36,361 bases of DNA from Mycobacterium sp. E787 (GCF_001668725.1 NZ_LZKL01000046.1:1-36361); one strand, 5' to 3'. Positions 16,030 to 25,839 are shown, counted from the first letter of the stretch. Numbers and translations are program-made. Notes: generated from the sequence alone by a model not told the origin.

Positions 16030-19000
16030 GTGACGGCCATAGCAGCGTGCCGGACGTGTGGCGCCCAGCCTCTGGAAAATGCCCGGTTTTGCCACGGGTG
16101 TGGCTCCCCTTTGGAAGACGCCGGTATCCCGGCGGAGTACAAGCAGGTCACGGTGCTGTTCGCCGACGTAGTGCATTCGATGGACATCGGCGCGGCGGTC
16201 GGGGCCGAGCGGCTGCGTGAGATCATGGCCGACCTGGTCGACTGTGCTTCGGCGGTAGTGCAGCGGTATGGCGGCAGGGTGGACAAGTTCACCGGCGACG
16301 GCATCATGGCCGTGTTCGGCGCACCGGTGGCGTTGGAGGACCACGCCGTTCGTGCGTGTCTGGCGGCCTTAGGCGTTCAGGAGGAGGCCAAGCGGCTGGC
16401 CGTCGACGTCCAAGAGCGCGACGGTGTGGATCTGCAGTTGCGGGTGGGACTGAACTCCGGTGAGGTAATCGCCGGTGAAATCGGTTCGGGTGCACTGGGT
16501 TACACCGCCGTCGGTGAGCAGGTTGGTATGGCGCAGCGGATGGAATCGGTGGCACCGCCGGGCGGGGTGATGGTCAGCGGGTCGACAGCGAGACTGCTTG
16601 ATGGTGCTGCGACTCTCGGTGAAGTTGAGCGTGTCCGCATCAAGGGCACCGATCAGCCACTCTGCGCACAGCGGCTGCTGGGCGTGCCGGAGGGGCATGA
16701 CGCTGTCGGACGTGCTGAGTCGAATCTGGTCGGTCGGCGATGGGAGATGTCTGCCGTCGAGGGCCTGCTGGTGCGTGCCATCGACGGCCACGGGGTTGTG
16801 GTCGGCGTGGTCGGCTCACCCGGCATCGGTAAGAGCCGTTTGGTGCGCGAGGTAGCGGCGATGGCGGGTGGTCGTGGCGTGGAGGTGTTCACCACCTTCT
16901 GCGAATCGCACACCAGCCAGGTCCCCTTCCATGCCGTCGCACGGCTGCTGCGTGCCGTTGCGGGCGTCGAGGCTCTTGACGGGCAGACCGCTCGCGATCA
17001 AGTGCGCGACCGCGTTGCCGACGCAGATCCCGAGGACTTGCTGCTACTCGATGACCTACTGGGTATCGCCGACCCGAACGCTGCGTTGCCGGCCATCGAT
17101 CCCGATGCCCGCCGGCGACGGTTGACCGCGCTGCTCAATGCCGCTTCCCTGGCTCGGAAAACGCCGGTGGTCTACGTCGTTGAGGACGTTCATTGGATCG
17201 ACGAAGTCAGCGAGTCGATGATCGCCGACTTCCTCATCGTGATCCCGCAGACGCCGTCGCTGGTGCTGGCCACCTATCGCCCCGAATATCAGGGCGCACT
17301 CACGCGGGTGCACGGTGCTCAAACCATCGCCCTTGCGCCGCTGAGTGATTCGGAGACCGCGGCACTGGTCTGCGAGCTGCTAGGCCCTGATTCCGCCACT
17401 GCTGAGCTGGGCCGCAAGATAGCCGAGCGGGCCGCCGGTAACCCGTTTTTCGCCGAGGAGATCGTGCGCGAACTGGCCGAGCGCGGCGTGCTGCAGGGAC
17501 AGACCGGCACATACGTGTCGACCGCAGACGTCAGTGCGGCCACGGTGCCTGCCACCTTGCAGGCGACCATCGCCGCTCGCATCGACCGCCTAAACCCTGG
17601 GGCTAAGCGCACCTTGTGCGCGGCGGCGGTCATCGGCTCGAAGTTCAGCCGGGACCTGTTGGAAACGCTGGGCATTGATCCCGTGATTGATGACCTGATG
17701 AGGGCACAGTTCATCGATCAGGTCACTTTCACCCGACAACCGGAGTTTGTGTTTCACCATCCGCTGATTCGGACGGTGGCCTACGAATCACAACTGAAGT
17801 CCGATCGCGCCGAGCTGCACCGGCGGCTGGCCGCTGCGATTGAATCCCACGATCCTGCAGCGGGAGATGAGAACGCTGCGCTGATCGCCGAGCATCTGGA
17901 GGCCGCCGGTGATTTACACGTTGCCTACGGCTGGCACATGCGCGCCGCAACCTGGGCGACCAACCGCGACATCAACGCGGCGCGGCTGAGTTGGCAACGC
18001 GCCCAGAAGATCGCAGACGCGTTGCCCGCCGCTGACCCAAGCCGGGCAGCCCTGTGCATCGCCCCGCGCACCATGCTGTGCGGGACCGCCTGGCGAGTCC
18101 ATGACCAGGTTGCCGGTGCTCGCTTCGACGAACTGCGGGAATTGTGTACCGCCGCCGGTGACAAGGCGTCACTGGCTATCGCCATGGCGGGGCTGGTGGT
18201 GGATCACGTGTATCAGGACAGGCTGCGCGAGGCGTCGCAGCTGGCATCCGAAGCCATGGCCCTCATCGAGTCGATCAACGATCCAACTTTGGCGGTGGGG
18301 CTGTCCACAGCGGCCATCTACGCCAAGCTTGAGTGCGCCGAGTCGTGTGACATGCTGCAGTGGTCACAAAGGGTCATCGATCTGGCTGACGGTGACCCAT
18401 CTATGGGCAACTTCCTTGTCGGGTGCCCATTAGCGCTCGCCTTTGGGATGCGGGCTATTGCTCGATATTGCCTGGGTCGTTCCGGATGGCGTGACGACCA
18501 GCAGCAGGGCCTGGCCATGGCCCGTGATGCTGACCCTATGTCCTACACCTTGGTCGTCACTTATATCTACGGCGGAATTACGAATGGCGTTAACGAGCCC
18601 GACGATCCGGCGATGCGGGAGATTGAGGCTACTCTGCGGATTGCCGAACGGTCGGGCGATGACGATGGGTTGACCTTCGCCCGGATGACGCTGGGTCTTG
18701 CGTTGGTGCACCGCCACACGGTTGCGGAGCGTGATCGCGGACAGAAGCTCCTGGCCGAGATCAGCGACGTGTTCGTACGCCGGGGACACAATCTAGGCGA
18801 GTTGCCACTCGTCAATGTGTACGTGGCGCGGGAGAGGGCTCGGCGTGGAGATCGCGATGACGCCATACCGCGCATGCGTGCCGCCACCGACCATCTGTTC
18901 CGTTACGCACAGCTGCTGCTGTGGGGCATTCCGGCGACGGGTGTTCTGGTGCAGACACTGTTGGACCGCGGGGCCGAGGGCGATGTGACCGAGGCGGAGG

Positions 19001-19200
19001 CCGCGGTCGAGCGGTTGGCGACCGCGCCGGCCGATGAGGGTCTGGTGATACGTGACATTTGGCTGTTGCGGCTGCGGGCTCTCCTGGCGCGGGCTCACGG
19101 CGATACCGAGGTTTACGCGCGGTTCCGGGATCGCTACCGCGACATGGCGAAATCGCTTGGCTTTGAAGGGCATATCGCCTGGGCCGAGGCGATGCCATGA
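16030..19200 (+). CDS. Class III nucleotide cyclase fused to AAA-type NTPase and TPR-like region
   Basis: The 1056-residue protein opens with a zinc ribbon (Cys7, Cys10, Cys21, Cys24). A class III cyclase domain follows (about 38-215), with metal-binding Asp46 (LFADVVHS) and Asp90 (FTGDG). The purine-selecting lysine is Lys86, exactly four residues before Asp90. The second substrate-selecting position is Thr159 instead of Asp. The transition-state Asn position is Gly166, while Arg170 is kept (VGMAQRME). An AAA-like domain comes next, with Walker A GSPGIGKS (Lys268) and Walker B VVYVVEDVHW (about 380-388). A helical, TPR-like region runs to the C-terminus, with no DNA-binding helix-turn-helix seen. 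The layout resembles mammalian soluble adenylyl cyclase. The GTG at 16030 has GGAGAG 5 nt upstream. Its stop overlaps the next gene by 4 bp. Codon use looks less GC-biased than its neighbours. Confidence 0.88.
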   Translation: MTAIAACRTCGAQPLENARFCHGCGSPLEDAGIPAEYKQVTVLFADVVHSMDIGAAVGAERLREIMADLVDCASAVVQRYGGRVDKFTGDGIMAVFGAPVALEDHAVRACLAALGVQEEAKRLAVDVQERDGVDLQLRVGLNSGEVIAGEIGSGALGYTAVGEQVGMAQRMESVAPPGGVMVSGSTARLLDGAATLGEVERVRIKGTDQPLCAQRLLGVPEGHDAVGRAESNLVGRRWEMSAVEGLLVRAIDGHGVVVGVVGSPGIGKSRLVREVAAMAGGRGVEVFTTFCESHTSQVPFHAVARLLRAVAGVEALDGQTARDQVRDRVADADPEDLLLLDDLLGIADPNAALPAIDPDARRRRLTALLNAASLARKTPVVYVVEDVHWIDEVSESMIADFLIVIPQTPSLVLATYRPEYQGALTRVHGAQTIALAPLSDSETAALVCELLGPDSATAELGRKIAERAAGNPFFAEEIVRELAERGVLQGQTGTYVSTADVSAATVPATLQATIAARIDRLNPGAKRTLCAAAVIGSKFSRDLLETLGIDPVIDDLMRAQFIDQVTFTRQPEFVFHHPLIRTVAYESQLKSDRAELHRRLAAAIESHDPAAGDENAALIAEHLEAAGDLHVAYGWHMRAATWATNRDINAARLSWQRAQKIADALPAADPSRAALCIAPRTMLCGTAWRVHDQVAGARFDELRELCTAAGDKASLAIAMAGLVVDHVYQDRLREASQLASEAMALIESINDPTLAVGLSTAAIYAKLECAESCDMLQWSQRVIDLADGDPSMGNFLVGCPLALAFGMRAIARYCLGRSGWRDDQQQGLAMARDADPMSYTLVVTYIYGGITNGVNEPDDPAMREIEATLRIAERSGDDDGLTFARMTLGLALVHRHTVAERDRGQKLLAEISDVFVRRGHNLGELPLVNVYVARERARRGDRDDAIPRMRAATDHLFRYAQLLLWGIPATGVLVQTLLDRGAEGDVTEAEAAVERLATAPADEGLVIRDIWLLRLRALLARAHGDTEVYARFRDRYRDMAKSLGFEGHIAWAEAMP

Positions 19201-21860
19201 CGGCGGCTGCCCCTTCGGGGGTGGTGACGTTTTTGTTCACAGATGTCGAGGGTTCGACTCGCCGGTGGGAGGCCGACGCGCCAGCGATGCGGGCGGCGCT
19301 CGTCGTGCACGACAAGGTGTTGCGCACGGCGATCGAGGCGTATGACGGGTTTTTGTTCAGCCACACGGGCGATGGTTTCGTAGCGGCCTTCGCGTCGCCG
19401 ATGTCGGCCGTGAACGCCGCGATCGAGGCGCAACGGGAGTTGCAGTTGCCGGTGCGGATGGGGTTGGCGACCGGCGAGGCCGAGCTGCGAGACGGGGACT
19501 ACTTCGGCACGGTGCTCAATCGAGCCGCACGGGTGATGGCCGCCGGGCATGGCGGGCAGATCCTGTTGGCCGACTCGACGGCGGGTCTGCTCAACGGGAT
19601 TGATCTCATCGATCTGGGGCCGCGGCGGTTGCGGGATATCCCAAGTTCGGTTCAGGTGTTCCAGGTCCGAGCGGCGGTTCTGCGCACGGAGTTTCCGCCG
19701 TTGCGGGCACTAGATGTGAGTCCGGGCAACCTGCGGGCTGCCCCGACGAGTTTCATCGGGCGTGAGTCCGAGGCCGGCGAAGTGCAAGTCGCGGTCAAGG
19801 CTCATCGATTGGTCACGTTGACCGGTGTGGGCGGGGTCGGCAAGACTCGGCTGGCGCTGGAAGTGGCGCGGCGGCTGAGTGATGAATTCCCCGACGGAGT
19901 GTGGCTTTTCGAGCTGGCCGCGGTGACCGATCCGGCAGCGGTCCCCGACGCGGTCGCCGCGGTGCTGGGGATCACCCAACAGTTTGGCCGCAGCGTGGCC
20001 GAGAGCGTGGCCGCCGCCCTGGAGGGCAGGGTGCGGCTGCTGGTGTTCGACAACTGTGAACACGTGCTGGTGGCAGCCGCGGATCTGATAGAGGCGATTC
20101 TCGCGCAATCGGCAACTGTCCGAGTCCTCGCGACGAGTCGCGAAGGACTAGGAGCCCCCGACGAGCAACTGTGGCCGGTGCCGTCGCTGGACGTCGGTGG
20201 GGGGATCGACTCTGCCGCAGTCGATCTTTTCGTCGAACGCGCCCGCAGTGTGGCCCCGCACTTTTCGATCGACAAGCCCGATGAGGCGGCCGCGGTGGTG
20301 GAGATCTGCCGCCGCCTCGACGGCGTTCCGTTGGCCATCGAGTTGGCGGCCTCCCGGATAGCGGCCATGACCGCCGGTGAGGTGCGGGATCGCCTCGATC
20401 AGCGGTTCCGGTTGCTGGTGGGCGCGCGGCGCGGACTGGAACGCCACTCCACTCTGCGCCACGCGGTGGCGTGGTCTTACGACCTGCTCGACGAGCCGGA
20501 GAAGATGCTGCTCGACCGGTCTTCGGTGTTCGCCGACGGATTCGACTTGCAAAGTGCCTGCGCCGTAGCGGGTTTCGATGACGACTTCGCCACTCTGGAT
20601 CTGCTGGACGCCCTGGTGCGCAAGTCGCTGCTGGTCGCTGACCGGTCTTCGGGGCGGACCCGGTTTTCGATGCTGGAGACGATCCGCCAGTTCGCCGAGG
20701 ACCAACTCGTCGCCCGCGGCGATGCCTCAGCGATTCGCAACGCTCACGCCCGGTACTTCGCCGGACGCGAAGCCGACATCCTGGCCCTGTGGGATAGCCC
20801 GCGGCAGCGTGAGGCCTACGAGTGGTTCATGATCGAGCTGGCCAACTTGCGCACAGCGTTTCGGTGGGGCACCGACAACGCCGACCTTGATGTCGCGGCC
20901 ACTATCGCCACCTACGTGGGGTGGCTTGGCACTTGCCACCAGAGCTATGAGCCGGTGGCCTGGGCTGAAGAACTGATCGAGGCCGCCCACGCAGCCGGCC
21001 ACCCCCGGCTGGCATTCCTGTACGTGATTGCGTCGCAATGCTACGCGACCGGACGGATCGAGGCGGCCCTCCGTTACTACGACGCCGGCCAGATCGTTCT
21101 CGGCAGGAGCCACGAGGTGCTGCCGTACGGCATCGACGGCTGGCTTGGAGCTGTATACCTAGCCGTCGGGCGGCCCGAGCGGATGGCCGAATGGTGCCGC
21201 GCCCGGCTCGCGCGCCGCCGCGACGCCAACGCCGTCATCCGGTCAATACTTGTTATCGCCCTTGCATTGGCCGGTTCCAACGGGGAGGCAATGGACTGCG
21301 CGGACGGCCTCATCGAGGAAGCGGAGGCAGCAGGCAACCCCCACTGGCTCGCGTCGGCACTTGGTGCCTATGGTTCGGCTTGCCGTGACGCGAATCCTGT
21401 TGCAGCAATTCACGCCTTCAGCCGCGGCCTGATGGTCGCTCAAGACAGCGGCAACCGCGCCAATGCGTCAATTCTTGCGGGATTTCTGGCACGACTCGAG
21501 TGCCGACACGGCGACAATGTGTCCGCATTCCATCACCTCACCCTGGCGATCCGCAACTACCACAATTCGGGCAATACCACGACGCTCCGCGGCCCACTGG
21601 CCGACCTCGCCGTTCTTTTCGACCGGCTCGGACGCCACGAACCGGCAGCCACCATCGCCGGGTTCGCGCTCAGTCCCCTCTCGGCATCAGCGGTCCCAGA
21701 AATCACCCCTGCGATCACCCACCTGCGCGAAGTCCTCGGCGAGGCGACCTACGGATCGCTCGCCCGCAAGGGCGAGACGATGACCACCGCCGAGATAATG
21801 GCCTACGCCTACGACCAAATTGACCAGGCCCAAATAGAATTGAACGAGATCTCGAAATAG
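19197..21860 (+). CDS. Class III nucleotide cyclase fused to STAND (NB-ARC-like) NTPase and TPR-like region
   Basis: The 887-residue protein starts directly with a cyclase domain (about 8-165). Metal ligands Asp16 (LFTDVEGST) and Asp59 (HTGDG) are present. Asp101, Asn108 and Arg112 (VLNRAAR) are also present, but the usual substrate lysine is Ser55. The NTPase is of the AfsR/STAND type: Walker A GVGGVGKT (Lys216), Walker B LLVFDNCEHV, a sensor ATSREGLG, and the GVPLAIELAASR motif. A winged-helix-like segment and a helical repeat C-terminal half follow. Relatives such as Rv0386 or Rv2488c end in a LuxR helix-turn-helix, which is not seen here. It is translationally coupled to the upstream cyclase (ATGA) and its stop abuts the convergent peptidase stop with one base between. 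The natural nucleotide product is unknown. Confidence 0.88.
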   Translation: MTAAAPSGVVTFLFTDVEGSTRRWEADAPAMRAALVVHDKVLRTAIEAYDGFLFSHTGDGFVAAFASPMSAVNAAIEAQRELQLPVRMGLATGEAELRDGDYFGTVLNRAARVMAAGHGGQILLADSTAGLLNGIDLIDLGPRRLRDIPSSVQVFQVRAAVLRTEFPPLRALDVSPGNLRAAPTSFIGRESEAGEVQVAVKAHRLVTLTGVGGVGKTRLALEVARRLSDEFPDGVWLFELAAVTDPAAVPDAVAAVLGITQQFGRSVAESVAAALEGRVRLLVFDNCEHVLVAAADLIEAILAQSATVRVLATSREGLGAPDEQLWPVPSLDVGGGIDSAAVDLFVERARSVAPHFSIDKPDEAAAVVEICRRLDGVPLAIELAASRIAAMTAGEVRDRLDQRFRLLVGARRGLERHSTLRHAVAWSYDLLDEPEKMLLDRSSVFADGFDLQSACAVAGFDDDFATLDLLDALVRKSLLVADRSSGRTRFSMLETIRQFAEDQLVARGDASAIRNAHARYFAGREADILALWDSPRQREAYEWFMIELANLRTAFRWGTDNADLDVAATIATYVGWLGTCHQSYEPVAWAEELIEAAHAAGHPRLAFLYVIASQCYATGRIEAALRYYDAGQIVLGRSHEVLPYGIDGWLGAVYLAVGRPERMAEWCRARLARRRDANAVIRSILVIALALAGSNGEAMDCADGLIEEAEAAGNPHWLASALGAYGSACRDANPVAAIHAFSRGLMVAQDSGNRANASILAGFLARLECRHGDNVSAFHHLTLAIRNYHNSGNTTTLRGPLADLAVLFDRLGRHEPAATIAGFALSPLSASAVPEITPAITHLREVLGEATYGSLARKGETMTTAEIMAYAYDQIDQAQIELNEISK

Positions 21861-21861
21861 A

Positions 21862-23919
21862 TCAGCTGCGAGTCGTGCGACCGCTGGTCGAAGATGTGTC
21901 GCTGCTGGTCAACGTCCGCCAGAGGAACGCGTAGCTGAGGGCCGACTTGAACGCGACCTGCTCGTTGTCGGCGGCGCCGGCGTGGCCGCCCTCGATGTTC
22001 TCGTAGTACCAGACCAGCTGGTCTGCGGCTTCCAGGGCCGCCGTCATCTTACGGGCGTGGCCCGGGTGCACGCGGTCGTCGCGGGTGGACGTGGTCATCA
22101 GCACCGGCGGGTAGCGCCGGGTCGGCGAAACGTTCTGGTAGGGCGAGTATTCGGAGATGAAGGCCCAGTCGTCTGGGTTGTCCGGGTCGCCGTACTCGGC
22201 CATCCATGACGCCCCGGCCAGCAGCAGGTGGTAGCGCCTCATGTCCAGCAGCGGCACGTCGCAGACCAGGGCGCCGAACTTCTCCGGGTACTGGGTCAGC
22301 ATGATGCCCATCAGCAGCCCGCCGTTGCTGCCGCCGCGGGCGCCCAGCTGCCCGACGGTGGTGATCCCGCGGTCCACCAGATCGGTTGCCACGGCGGCGA
22401 AGTCCTCGGCCACTTTGTGCCGGTGCTCGCGCATCGCCTGGGTGTGCCAGCCGGGCCCGTACTCGCCGCCGCCGCGGATGTTGGCCAGCGCGTAGGCGCC
22501 CCCGCGGGCCAGCCACAGCCGGCCCAGCACCCCGCTGTAGGCGGGGGTGTTGGCGGTTTCGAATCCGCCGTAGCCGCTCAACAGGGTGGGTCCGGGGCCG
22601 TCGGCCCCGTCTTCAGAGCTGCGCCGCACCACGAAGTACGGGATCGCCGTGCCGTCCTTGGATGTGGCGAATTGCTGTGCCACCGATAGCTTTTCGGCGT
22701 CGAAGAACGCCGGGGCGGACTTGATCGGCTCGAGCCGCGCGCCGGCGCCGCCGCGCATCAGCCGTGACGGGCTGACGAATCCGCTGGAATCGAGGAAGAA
22801 TTCGTCACCTTTGTCGTCGGCGGCGACGACGACGGTGTTGGTCGATTCGGGGATGCCCGCGACCGGCTCGCGCCGCCACTGGCCCGGCGTGGCGATCTCG
22901 ACGCGGCTGGCCACGTCGGCGAGCGTCACGATCAGCAGCTGGTCCTTCGTCCACGCGTAGTGATTCAGGGCGGTGTGTTCGTCGGGCTCGAAGACGACCG
23001 TCAATTCGGCCGTGCCGTCCAGGAATTCGTCGTAACCGGCGGCCAGCAGTGATCCCGCGGCGTAGGTCGCGCTGCCGGTGTACCAATCGGTGCGCAGCTC
23101 GATGAGGATCCAGTCGCGATGGATCGACAGGCTCGCGTCGGTGGGCGCGTCGATGCGGATCAGTTCCGGGCCGCGCAACTCGTAGACTTCTTCGTTCCAG
23201 AAGTCCAGCGCGCGCCCCAGGAAGGTCCGCTCGAAGCCGGGCGTGCGATCCACCGACGCCGAGACGCGGACGTCGGCGCGGGAGCCCTCGAAGACGGTCT
23301 GCGCGTCGGCCAATGGCGTGCCGCGCCGCCAGCGCTTGATCACCCGGGGGTATCCGGACTCGGTGAGGGAGTCGGCGCCGAAGTCGGTGCCCACCAGCAC
23401 GTTGTCCGGGTCGACCCACGCGATCTGCGACTTGGCCTCCGGCAGTCCGAACCCATCGGCGACGAATTGGCGTGTGGTCATGTCGAATTCGCGCACAACG
23501 GACGCGTCCGAGCCGCCACGGGACAGACCGATCAGCGCCCGGGTGTGATCGGGCTCGATGACGCCGGCGCCCGCCCACACCCATTTCTCGTCGTCGGCTC
23601 GCCCCAGCTCGTCGACGTCGATCAGCACGTCCCACTCCGGGGAGTCGGTGCGATAACGGTCCAGCGTGGTGCGCCGCCACAGCCCCCGCGGGTTGGCGGC
23701 GTCGCGCCAGAAGTTGTACAGGAATTCGCCGCGGCGGACCACGTACGGAATCCGGGCATCGGTGTCGAGCACCTCGAGCGCCTCGGTGCGCATCCGCTCG
23801 AACTCCGCGTCGCGGAACTTCGCCAGGGTCGGTTCGTTGCGTGCCCGCACCCACTTGAGTGCGTCTTCGCCGGTGACGTCCTCCAGCCACAGGTATGGGT
23901 CGTCGTCCACGCCCACCAT
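21862..23919 (-). CDS. Prolyl oligopeptidase family serine peptidase, Rv0457c homologue
   Basis: The 685-residue protein has an N-terminal beta-propeller part (about residues 1-400, opening DDDPYLWLEDVTGEDAL) and a C-terminal alpha/beta-hydrolase domain. The catalytic serine is Ser531 in GGSNGGLLMG. The aspartate lies in STRDDRVHPGHA and the histidine is His646 in EGGHAGAA, a full triad. An oxyanion/propeller-contact segment NIRGGGEYGPGWH is also present. Family members cleave short peptides, often after proline, and are mostly cytoplasmic. No signal peptide is visible. The ATG at 23919 has a weak Shine-Dalgarno and a start a few codons downstream (VDDDP) is possible. It is divergent from the acyl-AMP ligase gene, with a 96-bp gap. 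Confidence 0.93.
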   Translation of the reverse strand: MVGVDDDPYLWLEDVTGEDALKWVRARNEPTLAKFRDAEFERMRTEALEVLDTDARIPYVVRRGEFLYNFWRDAANPRGLWRRTTLDRYRTDSPEWDVLIDVDELGRADDEKWVWAGAGVIEPDHTRALIGLSRGGSDASVVREFDMTTRQFVADGFGLPEAKSQIAWVDPDNVLVGTDFGADSLTESGYPRVIKRWRRGTPLADAQTVFEGSRADVRVSASVDRTPGFERTFLGRALDFWNEEVYELRGPELIRIDAPTDASLSIHRDWILIELRTDWYTGSATYAAGSLLAAGYDEFLDGTAELTVVFEPDEHTALNHYAWTKDQLLIVTLADVASRVEIATPGQWRREPVAGIPESTNTVVVAADDKGDEFFLDSSGFVSPSRLMRGGAGARLEPIKSAPAFFDAEKLSVAQQFATSKDGTAIPYFVVRRSSEDGADGPGPTLLSGYGGFETANTPAYSGVLGRLWLARGGAYALANIRGGGEYGPGWHTQAMREHRHKVAEDFAAVATDLVDRGITTVGQLGARGGSNGGLLMGIMLTQYPEKFGALVCDVPLLDMRRYHLLLAGASWMAEYGDPDNPDDWAFISEYSPYQNVSPTRRYPPVLMTTSTRDDRVHPGHARKMTAALEAADQLVWYYENIEGGHAGAADNEQVAFKSALSYAFLWRTLTSSDTSSTSGRTTRS

Positions 23920-24003
23920 TGTGTTCGAGCGCCGTTATGAAGTTGTCACCAGGATCACACCCACACGAGACCTATGTGGTACCCGTATATACAGTTAATC
24001 TCT

Positions 24004-24009
24004 TAACAT
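24004..24009 (+). promoter_or_regulatory. Candidate -10 element for the fatty acyl-AMP ligase
   Basis: TAACAT lies 6 nt before the ATG at 24016 in the AT-rich stretch 23985-24015, the most AT-rich spot seen in this part of the window. No Shine-Dalgarno is present, so a leaderless mRNA is likely. Confidence 0.5.
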
Positions 24010-24015
24010 CCCCTT

Positions 24016-25839
24016 ATGGACCACAGTGCTTCCATAGATGGACGGCAGAGGCTACGGCTGGCGGACTATCTGGACGCCGAGGGCCACATCGCCCTCCCGG
24101 ACGACGCCACGCTGACCTCCCGCCTGTACCGCAATATCGCCGAGCTCGGCGACGCCGTGTCGTATCGCTATCTGGACTACGGCCACGTCGCCGACGGCGA
24201 ACCGGTCGAGCTGAGCTGGACCCGCCTCGGCGTGCGGCTGCGCGCGGTCGGCGCCCGGCTGCAACAGGTCACCGCACCGGGCGACCGGGTGGCGATCCTG
24301 GCGCCGCAGGGCACCGACTACGTCGTCGGCTTCTTCGCGGCCATCGCCGCCGGCAACATCGCGGTGCCTCTGTTCGCGCCCGAGCTGCCCGGCCAGGTCG
24401 AACGGCTCGACGCGGTGCTGGGCGATGCCGTCCCGTCGGTCGTGCTGACCACAACCGGCGCCGCCGAGACCGTGCAGTCGTTCGTGCGCACATTGCCGCG
24501 CCACCGCCGGCCGCGGGTCATCGCCGTGGACGCCGTGCCCGACTCGGTGGGTGCCACCTTCGCCCCGGCGCGCCCGGGCATCGACGACATCGCCTACCTG
24601 CAGTACACGTCGGGTTCGACCCGCACGCCCGCCGGTGTCGAGATCACCCACCGCGGGGTCATCACGAACGTGGTGCAGATGATCGATTCGGTCGGCCTGG
24701 ACTGGAATATCCGAAGCATCAGCTGGTTGCCGCTGTTTCACGACATGGGGCTGCTGATGATCATGTTCCCGGCGCTGTGTGGCGGGCAGATCACGTTGAT
24801 GTCGCCGACGGCGTTCGTGCGGCGGCCCTACCGGTGGATCCGCGAATTGGCCCGGCAGTCCCGCCACGGCCGCACCTTCGCCGCCGCCCCCAACTTCGCC
24901 TTCGATCTGGCCGCCGAGCGCGGATTGCCGGGTCCCGGCGAAGAGCTCGACCTGAGCAATGTCGCGGGGCTCATCAACGGGTCCGAACCGGTCAGCATCG
25001 CCTCGATCGAAAAGTTCAGCGAGGCCTTCGCGCCCTACGGGCTGCCTGCCACCGCCGTCAAACCGTCCTACGGGATGGCCGAGGCGACGTTGTTCGTCTC
25101 GACCATCGGCCCGCAGGCCCGGCCCAGCGTGGTCCATCTGGATCGCGACGAGCTGGGCGCGGGCCGCGCGGTGCCGGTCGTCCCCGGCGCGGCCAACGCC
25201 GTCGCGCAGGTGTCATGCGGCCGCGTTGCGCGCAGCCTCTGGGCGGTCATCGTCGACCCGGACACCGAGGCGGAGCTGCCCGACGGCCGGGTCGGGGAGA
25301 TCTGGCTGCACGGCGACAACGTCGGCCGGGGCTACTGGGGCCGGGCCGCGGAGACCGAGCTGGCTTTCCGCAACAAGCTGCAGTCCCGGCTGGAGGCCGG
25401 CAGCCACGCCGACGGGTCGGCGGTGGGCGGCACCTGGTTCCGCACCGGTGACCTCGGCCTGTATCTCGACGGGGAGCTCTACATCGTCGGCCGCATCAAG
25501 GATTTGGTGATCGTCGACGGCCGCAACCATTACCCGCAGGACATCGAGGCCACCGTGTCCGCGGCGGCGCCGGCGGTGCGGGACGGCCACGTGACCGCGT
25601 TCTCGGTGCCCCGCGAGCCCGCCGGCGAGCAGCTGGTGATCGTCGCCGAACGCGCTGCCGGCGCAGGCAAGGCCGACCCGGCCGTGACCGTCGAGGCGAT
25701 CCGCGCCGCCGTCTCGCGCCGGCACGCGCTGCCGGTGGCCGACGTCCGACTGCTTTCTGCCGGCCGAATCCCCCGCACCACCAGCGGAAAGCTCGCGCGC
25801 CGCGAGTGCCGGGCCCGCTATCTCGCGGGCGAGTTCTAG
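24016..25839 (+). CDS. Long-chain fatty acyl-AMP ligase (FadD32-like FAAL)
   Basis: The 607-residue adenylate-forming enzyme has the P-loop motif [18 protein letters not shown] (about residue 197), [11 protein letters not shown], the NGSEPV and [16 protein letters not shown] segments, and [16 protein letters not shown]. It also has the hinge-region RTGDLG with [20 protein letters not shown], and a C-terminal [12 protein letters not shown] lysine. The [15 protein letters not shown] form is typical of FAALs. FAALs activate fatty acids as acyl-AMP for transfer to a polyketide synthase carrier rather than to CoA. Closest in feel is FadD32. No polyketide synthase lies in the window, so its partner must be elsewhere. 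In H37Rv Rv0457c and Rv0458 are adjacent, so this gene is an insertion here or a loss there. Confidence 0.9.
   Translation: MDHSASIDGRQRLRLADYLDAEGHIALPDDATLTSRLYRNIAELGDAVSYRYLDYGHVADGEPVELSWTRLGVRLRAVGARLQQVTAPGDRVAILAPQGTDYVVGFFAAIAAGNIAVPLFAPELPGQVERLDAVLGDAVPSVVLTTTGAAETVQSFVRTLPRHRRPRVIAVDAVPDSVGATFAPARPGIDDIAYLQYTSGSTRTPAGVEITHRGVITNVVQMIDSVGLDWNIRSISWLPLFHDMGLLMIMFPALCGGQITLMSPTAFVRRPYRWIRELARQSRHGRTFAAAPNFAFDLAAERGLPGPGEELDLSNVAGLINGSEPVSIASIEKFSEAFAPYGLPATAVKPSYGMAEATLFVSTIGPQARPSVVHLDRDELGAGRAVPVVPGAANAVAQVSCGRVARSLWAVIVDPDTEAELPDGRVGEIWLHGDNVGRGYWGRAAETELAFRNKLQSRLEAGSHADGSAVGGTWFRTGDLGLYLDGELYIVGRIKDLVIVDGRNHYPQDIEATVSAAAPAVRDGHVTAFSVPREPAGEQLVIVAERAAGAGKADPAVTVEAIRAAVSRRHALPVADVRLLSAGRIPRTTSGKLARRECRARYLAGEF

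Noticed and set aside
21600..21860. LuxR-type helix-turn-helix at the end of the second cyclase protein
   Set aside because: The C-terminal 90 residues lack the LuxR/GerE pattern, so direct DNA binding as in Rv0386 relatives is not supported.
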